A stretch of DNA of 64,000 nt, from positions 1 through 64,000 of the forward strand of contig NZ_JALZ01000015.1 of NCBI RefSeq assembly GCF_000521785.1. The letters are read 5' to 3'. Shown in pieces: positions 20,020-28,266 of this stretch (position 1 is the first letter of the stretch; every line of letters starts with the position of its first letter). A program made the position numbers and the translations under genes. The notes below the pieces were generated by a model. The model saw only the letters and a program-made list of their open reading frames with translations. It had not been told where the DNA came from and ran no database searches. This DNA comes from Roseivivax halodurans JCM 10272. Lineage in GTDB: Bacteria > Pseudomonadota > Alphaproteobacteria > Rhodobacterales > Rhodobacteraceae.

Positions 20020-21708
20020 ATGGCTCACGACGGTCAGGACCTGACGCTTGGCGGCAGCGCGCTGCTGCCGGACCTTCTCGCCCTCACCGGCGCGGCGATC
20101 GCGCCCGCAGAGGAAGTGCTCGAGATCGCGAAGGCCCGCGTGCGCGGCCTCGTCGAGGAGGACGGCCGCGTCTCGGGCCGGCGCGTCGAAGAGCACCAGA
20201 CCGCCGCCCACGGCCTTGCCTGGCTCGCGACGTATGTCGAAGCGCTGCGCCAGATGCACGCCTGGGCGGAAAAGCTCGAGGCGACCGGCGACTTCACCGA
20301 GGTCGAGCAGCTGATCCTGCAGATCGCCTTCGGCGAATACCTCGCCCAGATCCGCGGCGGCATCCAGATGAACCAGGGCGAGGTGGTGCGCCTTCAGGAT
20401 CTCGGCCTCACCGCCGGGGACGAGGACAGGCTCGCGGCGGATCCGGTCAGAACGCTCCTTGGATCCGGCAACAGCCAGGCCGCGCGCCTGCGCCTCGTCG
20501 CGCTCATGCAGGAGCGCTCCGCCGAGATCACCGTCGGCAAGTCCGGCCTCGAGGACGAGCTCGAGATGATCCGCGAGCAGTTCCGCCGCTACTCGGTCGA
20601 GAAGGTCCTGCCCCACGCCCACGACTGGCACCTCAAGGACGAGCTGATCCCGATGGAGGTCATCGAGGAGCTCGCGGAGATGGGCGTCTTCGGCCTCACC
20701 ATCCCCGAGGAGCATGGCGGCCTCGGCCTCTCCAAGGCCTCGATGTGCGTCGTCTCCGAGGAGCTCTCCCGCGGCTATATCGGCGTCGGCTCGCTCGGCA
20801 CCCGGTCCGAGATCGCCGCCGAGCTGATCCTCGCCGGCGGCACCGAGGCGCAGAAGGAAAAGTGGCTGCCGCGCCTCGCCAGCGGCGAGACGCTGCCGAC
20901 CGCGGTCTTCACCGAGCCCAACACCGGCTCCGATCTCGGGTCCCTGCGTACGAAAGCGCGCAAGGACGAGAGCGGCGACTGGATCCTCACCGGCAACAAG
21001 ACCTGGATCACCCACGCCGCCCGCACGCATGTCATGACCGTGCTCGCCCGCACCGCTCCCGGCACCGAGGATTACAAGGGCCTGTCGATGTTTCTCGCCG
21101 AGAAGACCCCCGGCACGGACGAGGCGCCCTTCCCCGACGACGGGCTCTCGGGCGGCGAGATCGAGGTGCTCGGCTACCGCGGCATGAAGGAATACACGGT
21201 CAATTTCGACGACTTCAGGGTCGACGGAGAGAACCTCCTCGGCGGCGAGGAAGGCCGCGGCTTCAAGCAGCTCATGGAGACCTTCGAGAGCGCCCGCATC
21301 CAGACCGCGGCCCGAGCGGTGGGCGTCGCGGCCTCGGCGCTCGACGTCGGCATGGCGTACGCGCAGGACCGCAAGCAGTTCGGCAAGCCGCTCATCGCCT
21401 TCCCCCGCGTCGCCTCCAAGCTCGCGATGATGGCCGTCGAGATCATGGTGGCGCGCCAGCTCACCTATTTCTCTGCGCTCGAGAAGGATCGCGGCCACCG
21501 CTGCGACCTCGAGGCGGGCATGGCCAAGCTCCTCGGCGCGCGGATCGCGTGGTCGGCGGCCGACAACGCCCTCCAGATCCACGGCGGCAACGGCTTCGCC
21601 CTCGAATACGCAGTCAGCCGCATCCTCTGCGACGCCCGCATCCTCAACATCTTCGAGGGTGCCGCCGAGATCCAGGCGCAGGTCATCGCGAGGCGCCTGC
21701 TCGCCTGA
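20020..21708 (+). CDS. mcd: (2S)-methylsuccinyl-CoA dehydrogenase
   Basis: A 562-residue acyl-CoA dehydrogenase with an extra N-terminal region of about 150 residues, which marks the methylsuccinyl-CoA dehydrogenases of the ethylmalonyl-CoA pathway; ordinary family members have about 380-400 residues. The core shows FTEPNTGSDLGS and KTWITHAARTHVM (flavin contacts), GYRGMKEYTVNFDDF, and IFEGAAEIQ near the end, where Glu546 aligns with the catalytic base of medium-chain enzymes. It oxidises methylsuccinyl-CoA to mesaconyl-CoA using FAD and passes electrons to ETF. It is monocistronic. A diverged copy of its last 45 bases lies just downstream. Confidence 0.88.
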   Translation: MAHDGQDLTLGGSALLPDLLALTGAAIAPAEEVLEIAKARVRGLVEEDGRVSGRRVEEHQTAAHGLAWLATYVEALRQMHAWAEKLEATGDFTEVEQLILQIAFGEYLAQIRGGIQMNQGEVVRLQDLGLTAGDEDRLAADPVRTLLGSGNSQAARLRLVALMQERSAEITVGKSGLEDELEMIREQFRRYSVEKVLPHAHDWHLKDELIPMEVIEELAEMGVFGLTIPEEHGGLGLSKASMCVVSEELSRGYIGVGSLGTRSEIAAELILAGGTEAQKEKWLPRLASGETLPTAVFTEPNTGSDLGSLRTKARKDESGDWILTGNKTWITHAARTHVMTVLARTAPGTEDYKGLSMFLAEKTPGTDEAPFPDDGLSGGEIEVLGYRGMKEYTVNFDDFRVDGENLLGGEEGRGFKQLMETFESARIQTAARAVGVAASALDVGMAYAQDRKQFGKPLIAFPRVASKLAMMAVEIMVARQLTYFSALEKDRGHRCDLEAGMAKLLGARIAWSAADNALQIHGGNGFALEYAVSRILCDARILNIFEGAAEIQAQVIARRLLA

Positions 21709-21716
21709 AGATGTCA

Positions 21717-21739
21717 GCGGGCCTCCGGGGGAGGCCCGC
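21717..21739 (+). terminator. mcd hairpin terminator without U tract
   Basis: A perfect 10-bp stem (GCGGGCCTCC with GGAGGCCCGC) and GGG loop starts 8 bases after the mcd stop. No T run follows, so intrinsic termination is uncertain. Confidence 0.5.
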
Positions 21740-21750
21740 GGAGGCGGTAC

Positions 21751-21795
21751 GCCGAGATCCAGGTTCAGGTCATAGCGCGGCGCCTGCTGGCCTGA
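21751..21795 (+). pseudogene. duplicated 3' end of mcd
   Basis: These 45 bases repeat the last 45 of mcd (21664-21708) with five differences. They encode AEIQVQVIARRLLA and a stop, against AEIQAQVIARRLLA in mcd. The copy has no start codon or upstream coding sequence. It is a remnant of a partial tandem duplication or of recombination with a lost acyl-CoA dehydrogenase paralogue. Confidence 0.8.
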
Positions 21796-21821
21796 CGCTA
21801 GCGATCGCCCTTCCGGGCGAT

Positions 21822-21872
21822 GCGAGAGGCTCTGCCTCTCGCGCTCTCCGGAGTATTTTTGCCAAGAAGAAG
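21822..21872 (-). repeat. dispersed hairpin repeat, copy B
   Basis: Copy in reverse orientation: hairpin arms GCGAGAGGC and GCCTCTCGC around TCT, then GCTCTCCGGAGTATTTTT and GCCAAGAAGAAG. It lies in the gap between convergent mcd and the cytochrome gene. The hairpin arms differ from copy A, yet pairing is kept, which suggests selection on the fold or mobility as a unit. Confidence 0.85.
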
Positions 21873-21997
21873 CAGGACGACGATCTCCGCGCAGGGCATC
21901 GAATGGCCCCTCGCAGGTGAAGGACGGCCCGGTCCAAAGGGCCTCTCGACAGCCGGCTGGTCTGAGAAGGCGGTACACCCTCGCCGAAAAGCACCCC

Positions 21998-22048
21998 GCC
22001 ACGCGAGGCGCGACGGGGTGGGTGGGCGGGCGGCGCGCCTCGCGTGGC
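21998..22048. other. 15-bp inverted repeat with G-quadruplex motif in the loop
   Basis: GCCACGCGAGGCGCG (21998-22012) pairs perfectly with CGCGCCTCGCGTGGC (22034-22048). The 21-base loop contains GGGGTGGGTGGGCGGG at 22015-22030, a canonical four-run G-quadruplex motif with single-base loops. It lies 18 bases beyond the cytochrome stop and may act as a bidirectional transcription block. It has no T run. Confidence 0.75.
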
Positions 22049-22066
22049 GGCGCGCAGCGGGCGCGG

Positions 22067-22660
22067 TCAGCCCGCGGGGCAGGCCGCGCCGGTGTCGATC
22101 CAGGCCTTCACCAGCTCGCCGAAGACCTCCTGCGTTCCGGGCACCGGCTCGCGCCCCTCGCCCGGATGCCAGCCCCAGCCGACGAGCCCGTCCTCGGCCA
22201 TGTGCTCGTGGATCTCGGCGAGATCGCGGTCGCCGTTGCGCTCGGGGTCCTTGAGCTGGGCGCAGATCTCCGCCCCCGAAAGCCCGACCCAGGCCATCGA
22301 TTCGGGCGCGAGCTGCCACGGCTCGTGCCCCGGGATCGATCCGTCACCGGTGACGAAGGCGACGTTCTCGGCGCCGTGGCAGGTGGTACAGTTCATGCCC
22401 GGGGCGCCGAAATCGGCCGCGCCGCGCACCACCGGGGGCTGGTGCACCTCCATCGCGTCGCCCTGAAGCGGCGAGTCGCCCTTCGGGTGGCAATTGAGGC
22501 AGCGCGGATGTTCCACCACCTTCAGCACCTCCTCGAAGAGCGCCACGGAGCGGTCCTCGCCCTCCATCCCGTCGAATTCCTCGACGGTCCGAAGGCCGTT
22601 CACGGTCTCGGCCGAGAGCGGCGCCGCGAGAAGCGCGAGGATCAGTGTCAGTCGTCTCAT
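22067..22660 (-). CDS. periplasmic diheme cytochrome c, hydroxylase-associated
   Basis: A 197-residue exported protein: signal peptide [17 protein letters not shown], then two heme c sites, CLNCH near residue 55 and CTTCH near residue 91. The ATG follows directly after the stop of the IorB-like large subunit (TGA then ATG), so the proteins are co-translated. The likely job is to take electrons from the molybdenum hydroxylase in the periplasm. Proteins of this type are often labelled isoquinoline 1-oxidoreductase subunit. It ends the cluster before the G-quadruplex hairpin. Confidence 0.85.
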   Translation of the reverse strand: MRRLTLILALLAAPLSAETVNGLRTVEEFDGMEGEDRSVALFEEVLKVVEHPRCLNCHPKGDSPLQGDAMEVHQPPVVRGAADFGAPGMNCTTCHGAENVAFVTGDGSIPGHEPWQLAPESMAWVGLSGAEICAQLKDPERNGDRDLAEIHEHMAEDGLVGWGWHPGEGREPVPGTQEVFGELVKAWIDTGAACPAG

Positions 22661-24817
22661 TCATGCACCTGCCTGGGCGAAGGGAAGCTTGCGCGGGGCG
22701 GTGCCGGTCAGGGCCCGCCACGCATTGGCGACCGCCGGGGCGATCGGCGGCGTGCCGGGCTCGCCGATCCCCGTCGGATCCGCCTCGCTCTCGATGATCG
22801 CGACCTCGACCTCCGGCATCTCGCTGATGCGAAGCATGCGGTAGGTGTCGAAGTTCTTCTGCAGCACCTCGCCGCCCGGCCCGAGCACCAGCTCGTTGAA
22901 GAGCGCGGTGCCGAGACCGTAGCCGACCCCGCCCTCGATCTGGGCGGCGATGACATTGGGGTTGATCGCGATGCCGCAATCGACCGCGACCCACACCTTG
23001 TGGACGCGCGGCATGCCGCCCTGGTCCGACACCTCGACGATCTGCGCCACGTAGGTCTCGAAGCTCTCGTGGACCGCAACGCCGTAGGCGCGGTCGCCCT
23101 TCACCTTGGTGCCGTCCCAGCCCGCCATCTCGGCGACCCGCTCGAGCACCGCGCGGTCGCGCCCCGCATCGTCGCGCATGAGGTCGAGCCGCCCCTGCAC
23201 CGGGTCCTTGCCGGCCTTCTCGAGCAGCTCGTCGAGGAACACCTCGGTCGCGTAGCCGGTATGGGTGTGCCCGACCGAGCGCCACCAGAGCACCGGCACC
23301 GGGGAGGTCGCCTTGATCCAGTCGATCGTCCGGTTCGGCAGATCGTAGGGCATCTTGGTCGAGCCCTCGAACGAGGTCGGGTCCGCTCCGCCCTGGTCGA
23401 ACGGAGTTCCCTCCATGATCGACTGGTTCACCACCCGGTCTTCCCAGGCGGTGATGTTGCCGTCCGCGTCGATCCCGCCCCGCATCCGGTGTACGGTGAG
23501 CGGACGGTAATAGGCGCCCGTAAGGTCGTCCTCGCGGGTCCAGACCAGCTTCCACGCGCCGTCGCCGCCCGTGGCCTTGGCGATCGCCGCGACCTCGGCG
23601 CCGATATGGGCCGAGGGCTGTGCCCGGCGGCCGAAACTGCCCCCCGCGAGCATCACGTTCATCGTGACGTTCTCGGGCGCGAGCCCCAGCACCTGCGCCA
23701 CCGCGCCCTTGTCGGCGGTGGGGAATTGCGCGCCCATCCAGATCTCGGCCTTGTCGCCCGTAACCTCGAGCACCGCGTCGAGCGGCTCCATCGGCGCGTG
23801 CGCGAGGTAGGGAAAGAGAAACTCGGCCTCGTGCACGGTCTCCGCACTTTCGAGCGCCGCGGCGCTGTCGCCCTCTTCCTCGACGACCACGCCGGGGCTC
23901 TCTGCCATCCGCGAGAACTCGGCGAAGATCTCCTCCGAGGACCGCGTCTCGGCCTCTGACATGTCCCATTCGACGCGCAGCGCCTCGCGGCCCTTGAGCG
24001 CCGCGGCGGTGTTCTCGGCATAGACCGCGACACCTTGAGGGATCTGCCGCACCGCGACGACGCCCGGCACTTCGAGCGCCGCGCTGTCGTCAAAGGAGGC
24101 GACCTTGGCCCCGATCACCGACGGGCGGCGGGTCACGACCGTCTGCATGCCGTCGCGATAGACGTCGAGGGTGAACTCCGCGGTGCCGGTCGACTTGGCG
24201 CGGCTGTCCACCTTGGGCACCTCGGTGCCGATCAGCGTGAATTCCGAGCGGTTCTTGACCGCGGGCTCCACCGGCACGGACTGGCGCGCCGCCGCCTCGG
24301 CAAGCTCGCCGAAGCTCGCCCGGTTCGTGCCGTCCGTCACCTCGCCCGCGCTGACCGAGATCGTGCTCGCATCGACGCCCCATTCCTCGGCTGCCGCCGC
24401 GACCAGCATCGCGCGTGCCGCCGCGCCCGCCTGCCGCATCTGCATCCAGCTGTTGGCCATGGCGGTCGACCCGCCCGTGCCCTGAAGTCCGAAGGCAAGG
24501 TTCTTGTAGAGCTCGTCGTTCGCCGGGGCGCTCTCGACGCGGATCTGGTCCCAGCTTGCATCCATCTCGTCGGCGACGAGCGTGGCGAGGCCGGTATAGG
24601 GCCCCTGCCCGAATTCGATGTGCTTCGACAGCACCGTCACCGTGTTGTCGGGCGCGATGCGGATGAAGGCGTTCGGCGCGAAGGCGCCTTCGGAGAGCGT
24701 GCCGTCGCCCAGCGCGGCGGCGGCGCCCGATTGCGCGTGGCCCTTCAGCGGCAGCGCGACCCCGATCACGAGACCGGCGGAGGAGGCAAGGAACTGCCTG
24801 CGGGATTGCTTCGTCAT
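22661..24817 (-). CDS. molybdopterin-dependent hydroxylase large subunit, IorB-like
   Basis: A 718-residue xanthine-oxidase-family molybdenum subunit of the IorB/aldehyde dehydrogenase type. It starts with a Tat-like signal ([18 protein letters not shown]), unlike cytoplasmic family members, so the enzyme is probably exported folded with its cofactor. Two molybdopterin-binding halves are seen, with GGSFGRRAQ and a C-terminal [12 protein letters not shown] segment. Members hydroxylate N-heterocycles or oxidise aldehydes; the substrate here is unknown. The gene lies 4 bases after the 2Fe-2S subunit gene and is followed directly by a diheme cytochrome c gene. Confidence 0.9.
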   Translation of the reverse strand: MTKQSRRQFLASSAGLVIGVALPLKGHAQSGAAAALGDGTLSEGAFAPNAFIRIAPDNTVTVLSKHIEFGQGPYTGLATLVADEMDASWDQIRVESAPANDELYKNLAFGLQGTGGSTAMANSWMQMRQAGAAARAMLVAAAAEEWGVDASTISVSAGEVTDGTNRASFGELAEAAARQSVPVEPAVKNRSEFTLIGTEVPKVDSRAKSTGTAEFTLDVYRDGMQTVVTRRPSVIGAKVASFDDSAALEVPGVVAVRQIPQGVAVYAENTAAALKGREALRVEWDMSEAETRSSEEIFAEFSRMAESPGVVVEEEGDSAAALESAETVHEAEFLFPYLAHAPMEPLDAVLEVTGDKAEIWMGAQFPTADKGAVAQVLGLAPENVTMNVMLAGGSFGRRAQPSAHIGAEVAAIAKATGGDGAWKLVWTREDDLTGAYYRPLTVHRMRGGIDADGNITAWEDRVVNQSIMEGTPFDQGGADPTSFEGSTKMPYDLPNRTIDWIKATSPVPVLWWRSVGHTHTGYATEVFLDELLEKAGKDPVQGRLDLMRDDAGRDRAVLERVAEMAGWDGTKVKGDRAYGVAVHESFETYVAQIVEVSDQGGMPRVHKVWVAVDCGIAINPNVIAAQIEGGVGYGLGTALFNELVLGPGGEVLQKNFDTYRMLRISEMPEVEVAIIESEADPTGIGEPGTPPIAPAVANAWRALTGTAPRKLPFAQAGA

Positions 24818-24821
24818 CGGA

Positions 24822-25280
24822 TCATCCCTCCAGCGTCTCGGCCGCGTCGTGGATCGCGGCGCGGATGCGGACATAGGTGGCGCAGCGGCAGATGTTGCCG
24901 GCCATGGCGTTGTCGATGTCCTCGTCGGAGGGCGCCGGGTTCATGCGCAGGAGCGCCGTCGCGCTCATCACCTGTCCCGACTGGCACCAGCCGCATTGCG
25001 GCACGTCGATCCTGGTCCAGGCATCCTGCACGGCCTTGGCCTCGGGGCCCTCGACCTTCTCGATCGTCTCGACGCTCGCGCCCTCGAGCGTGCCCACCGG
25101 CGTCACGCAGGACCGCCGCGGCATGCCGTCGACCATGACGGTGCAGGCGCCGCATTGCGCGATGCCGCAGCCGAATTTCGTGCCGGTGAGGCGCAGCTCG
25201 TCGCGCAGCGCCCAGAGAAGGGGGGTATCCTCGGGGAGGTCCAGCGAGACCTCCTCGCCGTTGACGGTCAGCAATGTCAT
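24822..25280 (-). CDS. (2Fe-2S)-binding subunit of molybdenum hydroxylase, IorA-like
   Basis: A 152-residue iron-sulfur subunit with two [2Fe-2S] sites. The plant-ferredoxin cluster uses Cys38, Cys43, Cys46 and Cys58 ([13 protein letters not shown] ... SC). The second, C-terminal cluster uses Cys96, Cys99, Cys131 and Cys133 (QCGWCQSGQ and NICRC). It passes electrons from the molybdenum centre to the cytochrome. There is no FAD subunit gene, as in isoquinoline oxidoreductase. It has no export signal and probably travels with the Tat-targeted large subunit. A good promoter lies about 115 bases upstream. Confidence 0.95.
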   Translation of the reverse strand: MTLLTVNGEEVSLDLPEDTPLLWALRDELRLTGTKFGCGIAQCGACTVMVDGMPRRSCVTPVGTLEGASVETIEKVEGPEAKAVQDAWTRIDVPQCGWCQSGQVMSATALLRMNPAPSDEDIDNAMAGNICRCATYVRIRAAIHDAAETLEG

Positions 25281-25378
25281 GACGTCTCTCCCAGTTGGAT
25301 GGCAGGCCGGCTCGCGCGGCCTTGGCTGTCGGGACAGGGACCGGGGCGCGGCGATGCGCGTCGCCTCGGGCCGGAAAA

Positions 25379-25422
25379 CCGAACTACGCTTCGGATATTA
25401 GACGAACCCCAAATCCGGTCAA
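25379..25422 (-). promoter_or_regulatory. sigma70 promoter and candidate operator of the hydroxylase operon
   Basis: On the minus strand TTGACC (25417-25422) and TAATAT (25395-25400) are spaced by 16 bases. An inverted repeat, CCGAA-N6-TTCGG (25379-25394), sits at the expected transcription start and could be the operator of the neighbouring TetR regulator. The hydroxylase small subunit starts about 100 bases downstream. Confidence 0.6.
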
Positions 25423-25451
25423 CGGGAAGTTGAGGGGGACCGCCGGTCCGC

Positions 25452-26108
25452 TCAGCGCCGCTTGAGGTCGAGGTAGCAATAGACCGCGCGCAGGGCTTCC
25501 TCGACATAGGCCTCGTCGGGCATGCCGGACGTCTCGCGCGGCCAGACCACGTGGTGCGACCGCCATTTGGTGATCGCCGCCATGTAATCGACGGCGAAGG
25601 CGATGGCGCGCTCCGGGTCGGGATGCCCGATCTCGCCGCTGCGCGCCCGCAGCAGCGCGGCAAGGCCGGCGTTGAATTCGGCCTTCTGCTCGAGGATGCG
25701 CGTCAGGAGATCCGGCATCCCCCGCAGGTCGGGCGAATCGAGCAGCTGCATCACCGGCGAGCCGATCAGTTCCTCGATCACGAAGCAGATGTAGCCGCGC
25801 AGGATGTCCTTGATGCTGGCGCCCTCGTGGCGGGCAGGATCGAGCGCCGCGGCATTCGTCGCCGCCATTTCCTCGCGGATCCGGTCGATGACCGCGTGAT
25901 AGAGCGCGCACTTGTCCCGGAAGTGGTGATAGAGCGCGCCGACCGACACCTCCGCCTCGGCCGCGATCTCGGTCACCGATGTCTCGTCGAGGCCCTGCTT
26001 GGCAAAGAGCCGCTCGGCGGCGTCGAGAAGCGCCCCTTGCGTCTTGCGGCTGCGGTTCTGCTGGACGGTGCGCATCCATCGCAGTTCGGAGAATGACGTG
26101 TCGCTCAT
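25452..26108 (-). CDS. TetR/AcrR family transcriptional regulator
   Basis: A 218-residue repressor-type protein. The N-terminal helix-turn-helix (about residues 24-68) reads LLDAAERLFAKQGLDETSVTEIAAEAEVSVGALYHHFRDK, a textbook TetR DNA-binding domain. The rest is an all-helical ligand-binding domain. It lies upstream of the molybdenum hydroxylase genes on the same strand and is the obvious candidate for their control. The ATG at 26108 is preferred; the open frame continues upstream but without domain homology. TTGACA (26178-26183) is a perfect -35 for this gene, with a poor -10. Confidence 0.92.
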   Translation of the reverse strand: MSDTSFSELRWMRTVQQNRSRKTQGALLDAAERLFAKQGLDETSVTEIAAEAEVSVGALYHHFRDKCALYHAVIDRIREEMAATNAAALDPARHEGASIKDILRGYICFVIEELIGSPVMQLLDSPDLRGMPDLLTRILEQKAEFNAGLAALLRARSGEIGHPDPERAIAFAVDYMAAITKWRSHHVVWPRETSGMPDEAYVEEALRAVYCYLDLKRR

Positions 26109-26156
26109 GTCGGTTCGGTCTCCGCTCCGTCCGGCCTCGCTGCGCACCCCTTCCGT

Positions 26157-26167
26157 GCCTAACGGGC
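26157..26167 (-). promoter_or_regulatory. GCCCGTTAGGC motif upstream of tetR
   Basis: Copy of the 11-base motif reading toward tetR, 48 bases before its start. It overlaps the position of a -10 relative to the perfect TTGACA at 26178-26183. Compare 9950-9960 and 26390-26400. Confidence 0.35.
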
Positions 26168-26389
26168 TGCATCCTTGTGTCAAGGAAACCCTGCCAGGAC
26201 CGCTCCGTTCCGGACGTGCCGGCGCGTCGCCTCGTTCGCCGGGAGCGCGATGTCTCCGCCAGACCCGCCTGCGACACGCCCGGCGATGCTCCTGCCACTC
26301 CCGCGCGAGCGGCTGTGGCTGACCTCGCCGCCACACCTGCGCCCACGAACTGCCTTGTGATCGCCGCGAGGCTAGAACGGTGGACGCAT

Positions 26390-26400
26390 GCCCGTTAGGC
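26390..26400 (+). promoter_or_regulatory. GCCCGTTAGGC motif upstream of tamA
   Basis: Copy of the 11-base motif reading toward tamA, 54 bases before the GTG start. It continues TTT, giving 14 bases identical to the copy before the DUF6473 gene. Its position supports the GTG start of tamA rather than the ATG at 26380, which would place the motif inside the gene. Confidence 0.35.
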
Positions 26401-26454
26401 TTTCCGTGTGGGGGCTCGCGACAACAGAAAAGAGCGACGAGGGCGGTAAGCAAC

Positions 26455-28266
26455 GTGAATTCATATAGACTTAGCCTCGGCCTGGCCGGGCTCGGCGCAT
26501 TACTCTGCGCCGACGCAGCTTCGGCACTCGACGACGTCTCCTACTCCGTGACCGCCCCCTCCGAGCAGCAGCGCGAGGAGATGCGCGACTTCCTGCGCGA
26601 CATCTCGCTCATCAGCCAGGCCGAGAACGACGGGCGCACCGATCCGCAGGGTCTCGTCTCGACCGCGCTCGCCGATTACACCCAGCTTCTCGAGGGGCTC
26701 TACTCGAAGGGCTATTATTCCGGCGTGATCAACATCACCGTCGACGGGCGCGAGGCCTCCGAGATCGCGCTTCTCGACCTGCCGGACACTGTCAGCCGCA
26801 TCCTCGTGCGGGTCGAGACCGGTCCGCAATTCCGCTTCGACCGGGCCGACATCGGTCCCCTGCCCTCCCGCCGGACGCCGATTCCCGAAGGCTACGCCCC
26901 CGGCCAGGTCGCCGAGAGCGGCGTCATCCAGGACGCGGTCGACGTCGCCATCGAGGCCTGGCGCGAGAACAGCAACGCCAAGGCGACCATCGCCAGCGAA
27001 GAGGTCATCGCCAAGCACAACGAGGCGCGGCTCTCGGCGATGATCGGGATCCGCCCGGGCCCGCGGGTGACCTTCGGCGACATGATCGTGACCACGCCCT
27101 CCTACGTGCGACAGAGCGCGATCCGCCGCATCGCCGGCTTCCCCGAGGGCGAGCCCTTCGCCCCCTCCGAGGTCGAGAAGGTGGTCGAGCGCCTGCGCGA
27201 CACCGGCGCTTTCTCCTCGGTGACCCTGCAGGAGCGCGAGGTCCTCGGCCCCGGCAACACGCTCGACATGGATCTCGCGGTCTCCGACCAGAAGCCCCGC
27301 CGCATCGGCTTTGGCGCCGAGATCTCGACCCTCGAAGGCGCGGCCGTCAACGCGTTCTGGCTGCACCGCAACCTCTTCGGCGGCGCCGAGCGGTTCCGCG
27401 TCGAGGGGTCGGTCTCGAATATCGGCTCGTCCGAAAGCGGCATGGATTACAGCCTCTCGAGCCGCCTCGACGTTCCGGCCATCTACGGCCCCGACACCGA
27501 CGGGTTCCTGTCGGGCTCCCTCGCCTATGCGGACGAACCCACCTACGAATCGACCAGCGCCGTCGCGACCTTCGGCGTGAGCCGCCAGCTCACCGACGAT
27601 CTCGAAGTCGAGCTCGGCCTCGGCCTCGCCTATTTCGACGTGATCGACGACATCGGAGAGCGCGACTTCCTGACGGTGATCTTTCCCGCCGAGCTGACCT
27701 GGGACAAGCGCTCGGACGAGCTCAACCCCAAGCAGGGCTTCTACGTCAACGCCGAGGCGACGCCCTATGTCGGTCTCGGGGACACCCAGTCGGGCGCCCG
27801 CCTCTATGGCGACGCGCGTTACTATCTCGGCTTCGGCGACGGCGATCCGAACGTCGTCGCGGCGCGGCTGCAGGTCGGCTCCGTCGTCGGCTCGGACCTG
27901 ACCGAAACCCCGCCCGACTACCTCTTCTTCTCGGGCGGCGGCGGCACCGTGCGCGGCCAGCCCTACCAGTCGCTCAACGTCGATCTCGGCGACGGCGACG
28001 AAACCGGCGGGCGCAGCTTCGTCGGCGTCTCGGCCGAGTTCCGCCGCGAGATCACCGACAATATCGGCGCCGTAGCCTTCTACGACGGCGGCTACATCGA
28101 TTCGGACAGCTTCGTCAGCGCCGACAGCGACTTCCATTCGGGCGCGGGCCTCGGCCTGCGCTACCAGACCGGCATCGGACCCATCCGCTTCGACGTCGCC
28201 AGCCCTGTCAGCGGCGACACCGGCGAAGGCATCCAGTACTACATCGGGATCGGACAGGCATTTTGA
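26455..28266 (+). CDS. tamA: translocation and assembly module outer-membrane protein TamA
   Basis: A 603-residue Omp85-family protein. After a signal peptide (hydrophobic residues about 5-25) come POTRA domains in the first half and a 16-stranded barrel in the second. It ends in the outer-membrane sorting signal with terminal Phe (IGIGQAF). With TamB it forms a bridge across the envelope that helps insert outer-membrane proteins or move phospholipids. The GTG at 26455 is preferred since it opens into the signal peptide. The stop overlaps the tamB start by 4 bases, so the two are coupled. Confidence 0.92.
   Translation: MNSYRLSLGLAGLGALLCADAASALDDVSYSVTAPSEQQREEMRDFLRDISLISQAENDGRTDPQGLVSTALADYTQLLEGLYSKGYYSGVINITVDGREASEIALLDLPDTVSRILVRVETGPQFRFDRADIGPLPSRRTPIPEGYAPGQVAESGVIQDAVDVAIEAWRENSNAKATIASEEVIAKHNEARLSAMIGIRPGPRVTFGDMIVTTPSYVRQSAIRRIAGFPEGEPFAPSEVEKVVERLRDTGAFSSVTLQEREVLGPGNTLDMDLAVSDQKPRRIGFGAEISTLEGAAVNAFWLHRNLFGGAERFRVEGSVSNIGSSESGMDYSLSSRLDVPAIYGPDTDGFLSGSLAYADEPTYESTSAVATFGVSRQLTDDLEVELGLGLAYFDVIDDIGERDFLTVIFPAELTWDKRSDELNPKQGFYVNAEATPYVGLGDTQSGARLYGDARYYLGFGDGDPNVVAARLQVGSVVGSDLTETPPDYLFFSGGGGTVRGQPYQSLNVDLGDGDETGGRSFVGVSAEFRREITDNIGAVAFYDGGYIDSDSFVSADSDFHSGAGLGLRYQTGIGPIRFDVASPVSGDTGEGIQYYIGIGQAF

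Larger units (their letters stand above)
21709..22066. other. structured convergent intergenic region after mcd
   Basis: These 358 bases between the mcd stop and the stop of the convergent cytochrome gene contain no credible gene. In order they hold a 10-bp hairpin (21717-21739), a duplicate of the mcd 3' end (21751-21795), dispersed repeat copy B (21822-21872), unassigned sequence with several short hairpins, and a 15-bp inverted repeat with a G-quadruplex motif in its loop (21998-22048). It is the densest non-coding stretch in the window. Confidence 0.8.
26109..26454. promoter_or_regulatory. tetR-tamA divergent intergenic region
   Basis: These 346 bases hold no gene. The 11-mer GCCCGTTAGGC faces outward at both ends: at 26157-26167, 48 bases before tetR, and at 26390-26400, 54 bases before tamA. 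TTGACA for tetR is at 26178-26183, with TAGGCA 16 bases downstream inside the motif. The middle is GC-rich with no recognised signal. Confidence 0.55.

Noticed and set aside
26157-26400. Possible 240-bp MITE: GCCTAACGGGC at one end, its complement at the other, and TTCCGT outside both ends
   Set aside because: The same motif occurs alone before the DUF6473 gene, and each copy sits at a similar distance from a start codon. The flanking TTCCGT is not flush on the right side. A regulatory motif explains it better.
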